In this document: positions 48,377-64,000 of the stretch, piece after piece | Layout of the letters: each line of letters opens with the position of its first letter | Numbering within the stretch: the stretch's first letter is position 1 | Assembly: GCA_026874595.1 (NCBI GenBank) | Contig: CM049309.1 | Span: 68,866,926 to 68,930,925, forward strand | Length of the DNA stretch: 64,000 bases | Source of the DNA: Sipunculus nudus | Lineage: Eukaryota; Annelida; Sipuncula; Golfingiida; Sipunculidae | Reading direction: 5' to 3' | Translations under genes and position numbers: made by a program | The notes under the pieces: model-generated | Told to the model about the DNA's origin: nothing | Databases searched by the model: none | Seen by the model: the letters and a program-made list of their open reading frames with translations, nothing else

Positions 48377-49329
48377 GTAAGGCTGAAGCTAGGGTTCCAT
48401 ATATTCTTATATCCTGGTATAAAGTAAACACTGTGTGTTTTCTGAGATTAAGCTGTATGATAATGTATTAACCAATGCTTATGATGTGTTCAGTTCACAT
48501 TGATAAAACACAGGTAAGGATCCCAGTTATATTGTTGTTTTCATGGTGAAAGGCTACAACCCCTGACAGTATCCTTATGAAACTACACAGCAACACAGGA
48601 AATGTTTGTCATGATTCAAAACTCCATTCACTAGTTAGCTCTCTTTTACAATGGCTTTAAGCCATAACAGAGACAAAAGAAATGACCATATGTCAATATG
48701 GAAAGGGAACCTTTGAATGGTAAAACATGTGATGGTGATCCAGATTACTTTCATGATTTAATGAATTGTTCTTTGGGTGTTATCCTAACCCTGCACAAAA
48801 TTTCAACAAAACCTGTACGGCACTTTTTGTTTGAAATTGCTCACAGACCAACCAAATTACCAAGTGTAAAACATAACATCTCTCACTCCTGGAAGAGGTA
48901 AAATGATAATGTTTCAGTTTGGTACATATCCCATTATTGCACCCTTGGCTCTGGAGGAAATGTCTTACTGACTGCAATTCTGAGAAAAAAACTTTTTATC
49001 TGTAGATTATCTGTGCAATGAAAATCTTATCTCAGGAAGGCTTCATAATTAAAAGTATCAATATTGTTATATGGTGGCCAACATGTTCATTTACTACAGT
49101 CTGTTCCATGGAAAGGTGCCAACAGAAAATTGGCAATATTTTCATATACTGGCAGATTAATTCAAGATGGTATGCTGTGATAATATTTGAGTTTTAAAGA
49201 ATAATCATCAAATTTCAATGGGCACCTACTGGTGGTATAGACTAAAGAAAATGGAGAATACATGGCCACTTTTCCCATCTGGCATATAATACAAATGTCC
49301 CTTTTACACCACCTAATTTAAACACTTAA
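48377..49329. other. Intron 9, proximal part, unassigned
   Basis: No repeat or exon is seen before the MITE at 49330. Confidence 0.45.
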
Positions 49330-49639
49330 AGGTGCCCATTCATCTACCATTTGAAAAATAATTTTATGTGATTTCTGACTTCCTCAGTGTATAAATTAAT
49401 GATCTAAGGATATTATGGTTGTGAAAAGTTCTTGTAACGCCTTCGTGAAGAATTTATGAACTTGTTTATCAACATGTTTGTAAACACAGCAATGTTGACA
49501 AATGGGAAAAACATGTAACATTGATATAAACAAAACAAGCAGCCTGCGTGCGGTGATATCCATGTTTTCTGATCTGTTTTTATAAAAAGCTCCAAGGGAT
49601 TACCTTTAGTTTAAAGGTCAGATAGGTGATTGGGCCCCT
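49330..49639 (+). mobile_element. TTAA-flanked MITE, family M1, intact copy
   Basis: A 310-base element between TTAA at 49326-49329 and TTAA at 49640-49643. The ends AGGTGCCCATTCATCTACC and ATAGGTGATTGGGCCCCT are imperfect inverted repeats. The TTAA target and short ends fit non-autonomous piggyBac-like elements, although the terminal bases differ from the usual CC..GG start. No frame of note is present. Confidence 0.75.
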
Positions 49640-49810
49640 TTAAGAGATCCCATGAATGGACATGGATGTCTGTAACCTCACTGATATATGGCTACCTATC
49701 TATTATGTGCAAAATATTCAGTCTCTGCATGCACTGTCTATAATTTCAAGGTTCCTATTTGCATGATGCACTCTGATTCCTACATGATGTCCCTGTGATG
49801 TTTCACACAG

Positions 49811-49984
49811 GCACACTGGCACCACCTTTACTGAACACCTCTCACCCTGACTACAACAGGAGTATGGACGTTTTGTTCGCCACATACTGGTTCTTCCCGG
49901 CAGACACTAAGGTCATCCTTCCTGAGGACCAAGAGTGCATAGACAAGATGATGAAGGACGAGGTGCAGCGCTTTGATCCGTCCA
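49811..49984 (+). CDS. FAM234-like exon 10
   Basis: The acceptor is TCACACAG and the donor is TCCA|GTAAGT. It has two bases, 57 codons and one base (residues 651-707). It reads TLAPPLLNTSHPDYNRSMDV, then LFATYWFFPADTKVILPEDQ and a charged helix ending RFDPSS. TYWFFPA and the ILPEDQ segment are strongly family-like in my recollection. NTS and NRS are possible glycosylation sequons. A TTAA-flanked MITE ends 171 bases upstream. Confidence 0.87.
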
Positions 49985-51095
49985 GTAAGTCAGATTCAGG
50001 GGTGTGTTTCAATGTGGGTGCATATGTATATACATGTATACGTGAACTGGCAGGTGTAAGTAGTGGTACAGTAGATCTAGCAGGTTTCCTCAAGAAGATG
50101 GGGGAGTGACATCATTTTATCCTGTATCTCTTAGTTGATGCAGAACCTTTGTGTGAAACTCACTCCTGTGACGATTTTCAGGTATATATGCACGTATACA
50201 TATACACTGACAGACACAAGGAAACACCACAGATTTTTCACGCATATATGTGCACATGGAAACACAGCTCAAAGGGCTGGAACAGATACACAAAATATGT
50301 ATAAATTGGACTTGGTGACAGCTTTGAAAACCTTCATCCAAATAACAAATAGATCTGAATACAGCAGAATGTACAAGTCCCTTCCAAAAAAGATGTTATG
50401 AAAATATTATTTATAATTTATTGGCCAGCAAAAGGTTAAAGCTCTACATGATAATCATTAAATATATACTGTTCACACTGGTATCCAGATTTGCATGTAT
50501 ATACACACAAGTTCAGTCCAAATTTTGACTCTGGTAGGGTACTCAGTAATCATTATCTGGACTTGAGTACTTGAGTACCAATTTCAGTCCTAATAGGGGT
50601 AGGACAAAACCAAGGTTAAGACATCAGACTATGGGGTAGAAAGTTTTCACATGCAAAATGGTGAAAATTTGAGAGAATCCATGAGGTTTACTATTATGGC
50701 TTAATGACAGGATCTGACTTATAATCATTCATAGCCCTTTGCATATAAAACCTGAAGGAACTTCAGTGCTGTGCGTGTAGAAATTCTGAAGCAAGGGTCA
50801 CAACTCCAATTAATTAATGCCTGGCAACACTTACACTTCTATCTGACTTACTGGGTTATCTATCAGCCCGATGCAGAGGACCAGAAATCAAGTAAATTTC
50901 CAAAAAGCACTACTGTTGTCTTTGTCATATTGGTGGATGCAGAGAATTTAGGAGGGGGGTTGCAGAGTGAGGGGGACAGGAGGGGATTTCCCCCTCACAC
51001 AGTGTAGAAACTTTTTGAAACTTTAGGCTTCAATGGCACAATCTGGGGTTATTTAAAATGAATCCTGATGTGAAATATTGGTCTGTTTATATGTT
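49985..51095. other. Intron 10, proximal part, unassigned
   Basis: Mixed intron sequence; frames up to 88 codons show no family features. Confidence 0.45.
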
Positions 51096-51099
51096 TCAA

Positions 51100-51430
51100 G
51101 CTCTTACTCCACCTCTAGACACTACCGAATACCATCACCTGAGCCATGGAGAGTGCCTCAAATAATTGTATTTGTCAAAACAGGGTTTTGCACGGCCACA
51201 TCTGAATTCCTATGACCCTTGGAAGATCTTTCTAAAACTCAGCATAGTTATTTGCTGACCTATGTAGTTGTTTGTAACAAAGACAGGTGGTGCCATCTGC
51301 AATCCACTTTCTGCAGTACAAATCAGTAGTTTTGGTGATAACAGCCCATATCCCAGGAGTGATTTAATGTATTGAGCTGGAATTTTGCATGTCTTTTCAT
51401 CTTGGAGTAATGTATACTTCAGCATGTGTT
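51100..51430. repeat. Two repeat fragments in intron 10
   Basis: 51108-51160 (CCACCTCTAGACACTACCGA, then GAGCCATGGAGAGTGCC) matches the end of the insert at 62836-63090. 51190-51425 resembles the short-type core of family P and R elements, with GACAGGTGGTGCCATCTGCA and AATTTTGCATGTCTTTTCAT. Confidence 0.5.
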
Positions 51431-51561
51431 CATGAAATACATAGCCAGTTATATGATGATGATGTGTTTTTATCGTATCAGGTGTCTACTATGGGATGGA
51501 TACTGATGGATACCACCATGCCGTGACAGATAAATGTCTCTCCAAAAGCCAGCACCAGATG

Positions 51562-52220
<659 letters not shown>

Positions 52221-52399
52221 TGCAAGTGTTCATGTAACTTTTTTTAGCTGATAGTATGTTGTGACTTGCGGCTATTGCTCAGTATGCTGTTCATGTCTAT
52301 ACACCAGACACAAATAGACACTGACAACTGAGGCGGAGAAACCATGCCCATCTTTAGTTACCTCTCCACATGGTATTAGAACTCTGCCTCATGATTTAA

Positions 52400-52897
52400 A
52401 GGGACATAATCAGGAGCTAAAGTATGGCTATTCTTTCACACTATCTGTTCAGTTTTGCTTTATACAAAAGTTTCCCAGCAAAACCATCCCAGCACATGGT
52501 CTCATTTCCTCGCATACAGCTGTTTAACACCATGTAATGGCTCTGCGTAATGGTAAACACAGTCTGTTCACCGTAACAAGGCCGCGTGACCAGAGGTCTG
52601 ATTAAGAGGGGCTACACGCTGTGTTTCAGCCAGCAGAAGCATGTATTACATTTTTGGGGCCAATTCAGACCGGGCATTTCCTGATTGACTTGTGTTTTGG
52701 CTCAGCAATGCACACGGCCCCACGCGCTGTGTTTATGTTGACACCTTTCATCGCGCCCGGTCCATTGTTTTTAACATTTGTTTACAGGAGAAAGCAAACG
52801 GGTTCAGGACAATATTTTGCCAGGTACATATTTTTTTTAAAGGGAATAAGCTATTTTTCGTGTTAACTCAACATGCTTTATAGGTGATTAGGCCCCT
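52400..52897 (+). mobile_element. TTAA-flanked MITE, family M2, intact copy
   Basis: A 498-base element between TTAA at 52396-52399 and TTAA at 52898-52901. It starts AGGGACATAATCAGGAGC and ends GCTTTATAGGTGATTAGGCC. The right end is close to that of family M1, so the two families may have been moved by the same transposase. The interior is GC-richer and unlike M1. Confidence 0.72.
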
Positions 52898-52994
52898 TTA
52901 ATTTCTACATAATTCTCAAGTGCATGAGGTCAGTCACTTTGCTCCTCACATGTAATGAGTTAAAAATTTTTTTTTTTGTTTTTATTAATGTTTT

Positions 52995-53100
52995 GGTGGA
53001 GGTAACCGCCTTCCATTTTCTTAAATGCTTACTTTACTAGGTATAATTGGTGGAGGTAACCGCCTCCATTTTCTTAAATGCTTACTTTACTAGGTATATG
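52995..53100. repeat. 54-base tandem duplication
   Basis: Two copies of GGTGGAGGTAACCGCCTCC followed by ATTTTCTTAAATGCTTACTT. The first part can form a stem (GGAGG/CCTCC). Confidence 0.85.
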
Positions 53101-53380
53101 TACATCTGCAGAATTCCATTCCAGTTTCTGACTATGTGACAGAGCTGGGGGCCCTGGATGTGAAATAGTCCCCATTGCTTTGTCATACCACCAAGGAACC
53201 CCCTAAAGGCACAATTATTTGTGAGTGAAACACGGCCATCAGGCACGGCCTTCCAGTTAAGTCTGCGGTGCACTTACCTTAGGTGGGGACCAACTGTGAA
53301 AAATCTGACTGCCTTGGCTGAGATAAGACCACGCAAACTCCGGCTTTGAGTCCTGTGCTCTACACCTGAGCCACAGAAGC
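53088..53380 (-). mobile_element. Possible tRNA-derived SINE-like repeat, copy 2
   Basis: On the minus strand the head GGCTCAGGTGTAGAGCACAG closely resembles a tRNA A box, followed by GGACTCAAAGCC, similar to an anticodon arm. The rest matches the copy at 26385-26735. A B box is not clear here. Confidence 0.4.
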
Positions 53381-53399
53381 TGGTAATGAGTTCAAAGTT

Positions 53400-55092
53400 A
53401 GATACAGAGAAACCTCAGAAATAACAACCACCAATAGGAACTCCATATAGTGGTCACTTTTTGAGGTTGTTTAAGCGTGGTCTATACAAAGAGCAACCTA
53501 GAATAGAAACCATAAAAAAGCGGTTGTTATTTTGAGGTGGTTGCTAATATTAGGTGGTCATTAGGCGTGGTTTCACTGGTATAGACTTTCAAGTGAGCTT
53601 TGATTGATCCATTTCACAATATTCACATGCAGAAACATCACCCATCAAATGAACCTCAGCATTAGTTATCTGTCTTATCATTGCCCATGTATTTTGTCTC
53701 AGTGAATCCAGGGTGTTTTGTTTGATTTTTGTAGGTTGAGGTTGAAATGTTCCTGTGAAGGAAACACCCATGTTGAGAGAGGGATGAAGAAATGTGCAAG
53801 GATTCTTCCATTTGAAAAACAGGGGTGGACAGGCTACATGGGATCCAACGGTGACAGCCACTGGAACCAAGAAAACCACCACTGATCATCACTTCTATAG
53901 ATTATTAATAAAGTAAAAAAATAATACAACACCTATGCTACAAACACATATTTAAATTATAAGGTATCAGAGGAGAGGGCTAAACAAGTTTAAGTTAAAA
54001 GCACAGTTTTATTGAGAATATTTTTGGAAAGCCCACTTTCAAATAGAAATTATTTGGGAACAGCCCTAATAAAGAGCAACACACTCTGTGTAGAGAATTA
54101 TTTAGTATTTATGGAATAGCCTGATAATCAATTAGAAAACATGCCCTGTTTCAAATGGATTCATATTTTTTTATGTTACAGCTTGTAAACTATTTGGGGG
54201 GGACCAGCCCTGTCTGAGTGGGCCACAGAAGGTCAGAAGGCATTTAGTAGTAATGTTAACACTATTTTGTGGATAGCCTCATGTAGCTTGGTTCCCTGCA
54301 TTGGAAACCTAGCTTGCCAGTCTATGCTGATCTGGATGATCCAGCAATCACTGCATGAGGTATCAATAAACAAAGCCACTGTCAAAATGAATGATCATAT
54401 CTTGATTAGTACCTCATTCTGTTTTGGTGAATAATGTCAATTTAATATTGGTGATTGAATGTAATATCCATTTGATAATAATAATTTAATTTATTTAAAT
54501 TAGTGTTAAATGAAGTGTTGACATGCAGATATTCCTGTGCAGGTATGTGGAGCACAGTAGTGATGAAGATGTTTACAGGTATGAATACATAAATATTATA
54601 TCACGTATACAAACATACATTTTATCCACAACCGCAATTGTATAATAGGAATCAGCCTTGCCCCAACCGCAGTGATTATGTCATTAAATTTAAAACTGGT
54701 GTCCACTAAAAAAATCTTATTTGCCACTAGTGTGCATCTAATCGTGCGATAGAATTCAGTGAGCAAATGTGAATTGTAACATATATCAAACCAGGTCCAA
54801 TGATTTAAGATATAGAAATATATGGTGCCCTTTTGAAAATGATGCATACAGAGATATTTTGTAAGCATGAAATATTTTGATAAATGTCAAATTTAGAAAA
54901 AAGATTAAGGGAAGGCTCTGTCTCTAGTTATTTTTGTACTTACAAATCAAGGAATATTTGTTGTTCTGTGGTGTGGTGTCTTAAATATGATTGTATCAAT
55001 CAATGTATATATATATTTCATGGGTTCCCTTTGATATCATTGTATTTCATGGATATTTCAATCTGTGATTTGTTCTATAGACTCATTTTAAA
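53400..55092. other. Mostly unassigned DNA
   Basis: 53400-53580 is the partner of the repeat at 30060-30255. The rest is AT-rich without a supported exon except the speculative microexon at 54543. Confidence 0.4.
54543..54578 (+). CDS. Possible 36-base microexon, speculative
   Basis: The segment lies between TCCTGTGCAG and a GTATGA donor. It preserves the phase left by exon 11, adding YVEHSSDEDVYR, rich in acidic residues and serine. The identical phase at both ends means it could be skipped without shifting the frame. It does not resemble the cysteine-containing tail I expect in this family, and a 36-base match to splice signals can arise by chance. Confidence 0.2.
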
Positions 55093-55382
55093 TACAGACA
55101 CAGGGACATGTTTCTCTAGATCCAAAGGCAAATGTTTCTCTTGATTCACAGGCATGTTTTTCTTGATTCACAGGCATGTTTCTCTTGATTCACAGGCACG
55201 TTCCTATTGATTCATAGGCACACGTTTCTCTTGATTCACAGGCATGTCTCTCTAGATTCACAGGCACATTTCTCTTTATACACAGGCACATGTTTCTTTT
55301 GATTCATAGGCACATGTTTCTCTTGATTCACAGGCACACATTTTTCTTTATTCCAAGGCACATGTTTCTCTTGATTCAATGA
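55093..55382. repeat. 23-28-base minisatellite
   Basis: About eleven variable units of TTGATTCACAGGCACATGTT followed by TCTC, with lengths changing between units. Confidence 0.85.
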
Positions 55383-56467
55383 ATCGGTTAATAGTGATAA
55401 AACAATTTGTATCTTATGTTTTGGAAGAAGTCTCTATCACAGCAAATCAAGTGACCTAACCTTTTTAATGACTGTCCTTTAAACCAAATGAAATGCATCC
55501 ATAAAGAGGTGTGTGACAATCTTAACTATGTGCTCAGTCAGTTCCATTTTTCCCCACCACACCGCCATCTGGTGGCGATGGTTGTTACTAAGTGTTCAGG
55601 TCAATTATACAGACAAAAGGTAAATTGAAACTGTTTTCTTTAAAGATTAGGTTCTAGTCACAGCCATTCCATTATCGCATGTCAGTATGTGAAAAGGGCA
55701 AAGCTTAGGAAAAGGAGACCGTCACAATTGACTGCCATCATGTGCATTGCACATGACCGTGGGAAAGGTCTATTAAAAAGAGATTACTTTTATCTTTTAC
55801 AATTCCCTTTTTTTTTAAGTTCCAAAACATATCCTATACTATATGCATTAAATTGGTTACTTTGTATAAATTATTACCAGATTATTACCAGAGGTTTATT
55901 TTATTTGAAATTTTATAATTTTTTTTTTATCCAGCGTGTGGAAATCAGTAATTGCAACTAATTTAGCTGACTCAGCAGTTCATGTTAAGATAGTGACAAT
56001 TGCAGTGTTTTCAGAATCTTCACACAAAGTTTTATCAATCACATATATTCTTTTTGTTCTTATTATTAAATATTATGTTATGTCCAATAACTAGCACCTG
56101 TTGATAAAATGAAATAGCTTGCATATTTAATATATTTATCTGCTCTTCCTATGGTAATCCAATGTGGCTCTATATGAAAATATATGAATTATACTTATTT
56201 GAAATAGTTAGTTTGCAGTAAGCTAGTTTTATTCAAACAAAATGCACTGTAGTTTATAGATTTTACTATATTGTTTGATGGGTTGAGGTTGGCCAGTAAT
56301 GGTCAGGTGAGAATACCTTGCAATCACTGATGATGAATGACGGACACGTGGTCGTTCATGCACAAAATGATGCACTCATTTTCATTGTATCTTCAGTGCA
56401 TTTCAGTTCTTATAATAATTGGTCATTTAATTACAAACTCTTTGACTGGCAGATTTCAGCCAGGGTG
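55383..56467. other. Unassigned AT-rich DNA
   Basis: No exon or recognisable repeat is seen in this stretch. Confidence 0.45.
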
Positions 56468-56895
56468 TATACTGTGGTTTGCTTAATATTCGCGAGGCTG
56501 AAATTTCGCGATTTCTTCATTTTGAGCGTTTCAAGAGGGTTTCATTTTCGCGATTGTACCAGAACATATACCATCTAGGTACAGCAGTATACATATACAT
56601 TGTATTTGTATTGATTTTAAATTTAGAACAAATCCTACAATATCTCACTCATTTCTGGTTCAGTCATTCACTTTTGACCTTTGAAACAGTTGATATATTT
56701 CATGTGATTACCGCGTGTTTCATTTACGGATTATTTTTCTAATTATGTTATATCAGAGGTGGGATAACTAATCCCCTCTTGTTCACCTTAGTTGATGAGG
56801 CATTTTACTCCCGAGGGTTTAATATTCGCGATTATTTCATATTCGCAAATATCGTGAAATTAAAACCCTCGCAAATAAAAGGCAACCACAGTATT
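56468..56895. mobile_element. MITE with ATACTGTGGTT inverted ends
   Basis: The ends ATACTGTGGTT (56469-56479) and AACCACAGTAT (56884-56894) are perfect inverted repeats. Subterminal parts contain AATATTCGCGA and its variants near both ends. Elements with ATACTGTGGTT ends and TTCGCGA text are, as I recall, widespread in molluscan genomes. No transposase frame is present. Confidence 0.72.
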
Positions 56896-60799
<3,904 letters not shown>

Positions 60800-60800
<1 letters not shown>

Positions 60801-61900
60801 AACACCCTTACGCCTTCATGATAAACTATGGTGAAAACATTGCGAATCACGATGTGTGTATTACAAGACACTTACGAAATTCATAAAAAAAGCTTTGGCT
60901 GCAACCCAATAACTAGCAAGTTGACTTTGTTTCAGTCTGACAATCGAAAGAAAAATACAGCGGTAGTATGTAAGATTCAACGGGCTTCACCAAGGAGGAA
61001 CAGGTAAAGGTACTTGGACATTATTTCCAATGAATAAATAATCATCTTCTTTACATTACATAATTTGATATTACGTAATAGCTCTTTTTACATCCGGTTT
61101 GGCAAATATGAACAATGTTTGATTTCTATGTGTAAAACTATAACATGCAAAATGTAATTTGATCATATGGTTTCTTATTTATCGAATAAAATCTAAACAT
61201 TGTTCTCAAACCTATCTTGTAAAACATTTTCTGTTGGATAAATAATTATTTTAGTTTCATTTTTATTGTTTTTATATTTATATATTTTGTAAAACTCGAT
61301 TAATCAGCTGGCGCAAGTATAAAGAGAACGTGATGAAAATGTATCCTCGGTTTAAAAGGAAATCCTTTGTTTCGAGCCCTAAAACGGAAGACCAGCGTAT
61401 CCATCTGAAATAACAAAAGTGTATTCCTCATATATCGCGATTACAAATTCGATTCCATCTCGTTTGTAATACTCGAGTTAATGTTTTGATATCCACGTAT
61501 CTTCCAGTGATTATCCGGCGCGCTCGGTATTTTAAACAGCCGGGAATTATCGGGAGTCGCTAGTAGAACGGACTAGGATTAATTTCATCAACATTGAATG
61601 TCAATTAACTTACACGTGCGTACTGACGATAAGGACTCCCTCTGTTGAGAAACATCAGCTCCCCCGCTGATAAGTTACACTTGCCGAACCCTATGATGAA
61701 CGCAATACGGTGTTATCGGGACCCGGGGTCGGGCGAGTTCGTAGTTGAGGTGGATTTGTGTTTATTAGTCCGTTGTGATAGTAAGTGATCATGTCTTACC
61801 GGTTCTGTTAGGGAAGGCGAGGGTAGCAAGCATTCTTTGTTTGATCGAGTAATTACAGCGAGGGCGCTGGCCTCTGCAGATACAGAGCTTATATATACTG
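60800..61900. other. CpG-richer, repeat-free segment
   Basis: CG dinucleotides are visibly more frequent than elsewhere, with a peak at 61500-61760 (CGGCGCGCTCGG, CGGGAATTATCGGGAGTCGC, CGGGACCCGGGGTCGGGCGA). No coding frame with family features is visible. It could be a 5' flank or first exon region of a neighbouring gene on either strand, but no transcription signal can be assigned. Confidence 0.35.
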
Positions 61901-62486
61901 ATATACTAGTGTATGGTGAATGCAATATGCCCACTCCTCCAGCTTTAGAGGCAGAAACATGCCTGCTTTATAAAGTAAATACATGTACATGTATATATAT
62001 AAAAACCTACCTGCAACAACTATAATTATTTTATCTTCATGCATGGAATGATGCTTTGTGTCAATATATTTACTGTTGAAAATTCCGGTATTTTCTGACC
62101 CAGCCTGTCTGAGCAATTAATGGTTTGGGAAATCACTTTTAACCAGCATCTGTACCTTGAAAGAGATTTTGAAGAATAAGTCCAAAGAATATATGATATA
62201 TCTATTTATCTTCATAAACTGATTTCATCAGCTCCCTTGTTTCGTGAAAACTTGGAAGATTTAAATAGAGAGCAAGAAAACAGTCATTCTGGTTTTTTTT
62301 TTAATATGTAGTACAGTCTTTTTGTAAAAATTTATAAGGTTTTCCATGCCCGGGACTAGGAAATGGCGTGGTAGTTTAGATTTAGTACGAATAAATGCGA
62401 ATCAAAATGGCCAAGTCAAAATTCTAGGTATAGATACTTTATCTAATCGGTGTCATTTATTTGGATTTACCATTAGGTAATTTTAA

Positions 62487-63172
62487 CCGGGGTCCAAACA
62501 CCTATATGGCCTTTATCAACTAAAGGTAACCCCTGGGGGTTTTCATAAAAATTGGCCAAAAAGGATATCACCGCACACGTGCTTGTTTTGTTTATATAAA
62601 TGTGTTTAGGCGGGGGCCCGCCAAAATAATCAAAACAAATTCAATAAGGGCATAAGCCAGATAAGCAAGAGCTTTTCAAAAGGCGTTTTGTAACAAGTGA
62701 CCTTTCTACCTCTGCATATATAGGCAACTAATACCACCTTAGGTTACATGTTTTTCCCGTTTATATATATTGCTGTGTTTACAAACATGTTGTTGATAAA
62801 CAAGTTCATACATCCTTCACGAAGGCGTTATAAAAACCAAAAGCCTGGACAGTCGAGGGGTAAACCGCTCAGCTCTCTCCGCTGGCGACCCGGAGTGCAT
62901 GGCCATGAAAGTGGGTTGTATAGTGGCCCGTCTACGACCGGAGGTTTTCTCCGGGTTCTCCGGTTTCCTCCACCTCTAGACACTACCGGACGCCACTACC
63001 TAAGCCATGGAGAGCGCCTAGATTAGTTATAATAACTAACGGTATTTGTATAATTCATGTAAAATAAATAAATATGATGATGAATAAATTACCCTTAGAT
63101 CATTAATATATACACAGAGGAAGCCAGCAATCACATGAATTCTTTCTGCAAAAGGGAGGTGATTGGGCATCT
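62487..63172 (-). mobile_element. TTAA-flanked MITE, family M1, reverse copy with insert
   Basis: Between TTAA at 62483-62486 and TTAA at 63173-63176. In reverse orientation it matches the 49330 copy: CCAAACACCTAT at the left, GTTTACAAACATGTTG near 62780 and GGTGATTGGGCATCT at the right. It is split by a repeat at 62836-63090. The flanking TTAA copies lie inside units of the 34-base minisatellite. Confidence 0.7.
62836..63090 (+). mobile_element. Short dispersed element nested in the MITE
   Basis: About 255 bases from AAGCCTGGACAGTCGAGGGG to a tail of AAATAAATAAATATGATGA. It contains GTTTTCTCCGGGTTCTCCGG and CCACCTCTAGACACTACCGG. Related fragments lie at 39095-39245 and 51108-51160. The A-rich simple tail and length suggest a SINE-like retroelement; no clear A or B box was found. 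Confidence 0.55.
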
Positions 63173-63176
63173 TTAA

Positions 63177-63645
63177 CCGGAGACCTTTATTTGGATTTAC
63201 TTTATTTTAACCAGAGACCATTATTTGGGTTTACTTTATTTTAACCAGAGACCATTATTTGGGTTTACTTTATTTTAACCAGAGACCATTATTTGGGTTT
63301 ACTTTATTTTATCCAGAGACCATTATTTGGGTTTACTTTATTTTAACCAGAGACCATTATTTGGGTTTACTTTATTTTAACCAGAGACCATTATTTGGGT
63401 TTACTTTATTTTAACCAGAGAGCATTATTTGGGTTTACTTTATTTTAACCAGAGAGCATTATTTGGGTTTACTTTATTTTAACCAGAGACCATTATTTGG
63501 GTTTACTTTATTTTAACCAGAGACCATTATTTGGGTTTACTTTATTTTAACCGGAGATCTTTATTTGGATTTACTTTATTTTAACCAGAGACCATTATTT
63601 GGGTTTACTTTATTTTAACCGGAGATCTTTATTTGGATTTGCATA
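63177..63645. repeat. 34-base minisatellite, about 14 copies
   Basis: The unit is CCAGAGACCATTATTTGGGT followed by TTACTTTATTTTAA. A variant (CCGGAGATCTTTATTTGGAT) occupies the outer units at both ends, which suggests that the inner type spread from the middle. A divergent unit also exists to the left at 62456-62486, across the MITE insertion. Confidence 0.92.
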
Positions 63646-63796
63646 TCCCCCCATCGAAATCGTTTTGGCCACACAACAAATCTTTCAGACCTACCATAAC
63701 CCTAATGCCTACGCTTATATTTTTTTTTATAATAACATTTAACATAATTTGTATATTTACTTATGTCAAAGCAATCACCAAAGTGATCAATTGAAC

Positions 63797-63797
<1 letters not shown>

Positions 63798-63878
<81 letters not shown>
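63798..63878. repeat. (AT)n microsatellite
   Basis: About 80 bases of AT repeats; frames through it are isoleucine/tyrosine artefacts. Confidence 0.95.
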
Positions 63879-63885
<7 letters not shown>

Positions 63886-64000
63886 AAATAAACATAAATT
63901 TGCACATTGAGATTATCATCAGGGTATTCCTGTCGTATGTCCTTATAAAACCCTGACCTCGAAAAAAATTCGAAACCACTCATGGTAGTTGCCATTTTGC

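Overview
The window is eukaryotic, AT-rich and intron-heavy. The repeat families (dispersed elements with core tandem repeats, CG-containing short inverted-repeat elements, long AT and TC microsatellites) look like those of a lophotrochozoan, most likely a mollusc and possibly a bivalve. That placement rests on recollection of repeat types; no search was run. No bacterial, organellar or viral gene is visible.

One real protein-coding gene is supported, on the + strand: the middle and most of the C-terminal part of a FAM234 (ITFG3-like) membrane protein. Eleven phase-compatible exons lie at 6145-6353, 36300-36471, 39588-39814, 40873-41054, 42922-43018, 44028-44211, 45332-45457, 46066-46190, 47749-48376, 49811-49984 and 51482-51638. 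They encode about 760 residues of an extracellular beta-propeller with FG-GAP-like aspartate loops, interrupted by a charged 209-codon exon. The N-terminal cytoplasmic and transmembrane part should lie upstream of the window. The last exon was not found with confidence.

Layout: 1-6144 is upstream intron with MITE copies and a GC-rich minisatellite. 6354-36299 is a 30-kb intron packed with non-autonomous repeats that look like Helentron-associated elements (asymmetric terminal inverted repeats, a hairpin near the 3' end, tandem-repeat cores), several nested in each other. 36472-51481 holds ten shorter introns with local minisatellites. 51562-52078 is a tandem series of copies of the end of the last recognised exon, several still open in frame. 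52079-64000 is mostly unassigned DNA with AT microsatellites, MITEs and a 34-bp minisatellite. 60800-61900 is unusually rich in CpG and free of recognisable repeats.

The observations most worth following are: dense arrays of perfect nuclear-receptor-type sites (AGGTCAAAGGTCA) inside one repeat family; the palindrome GGTGGCGCCACC shared by otherwise different repeat families; the in-frame duplicated exon ends; and two TTTGCAAA-rich arrays in a single intron.
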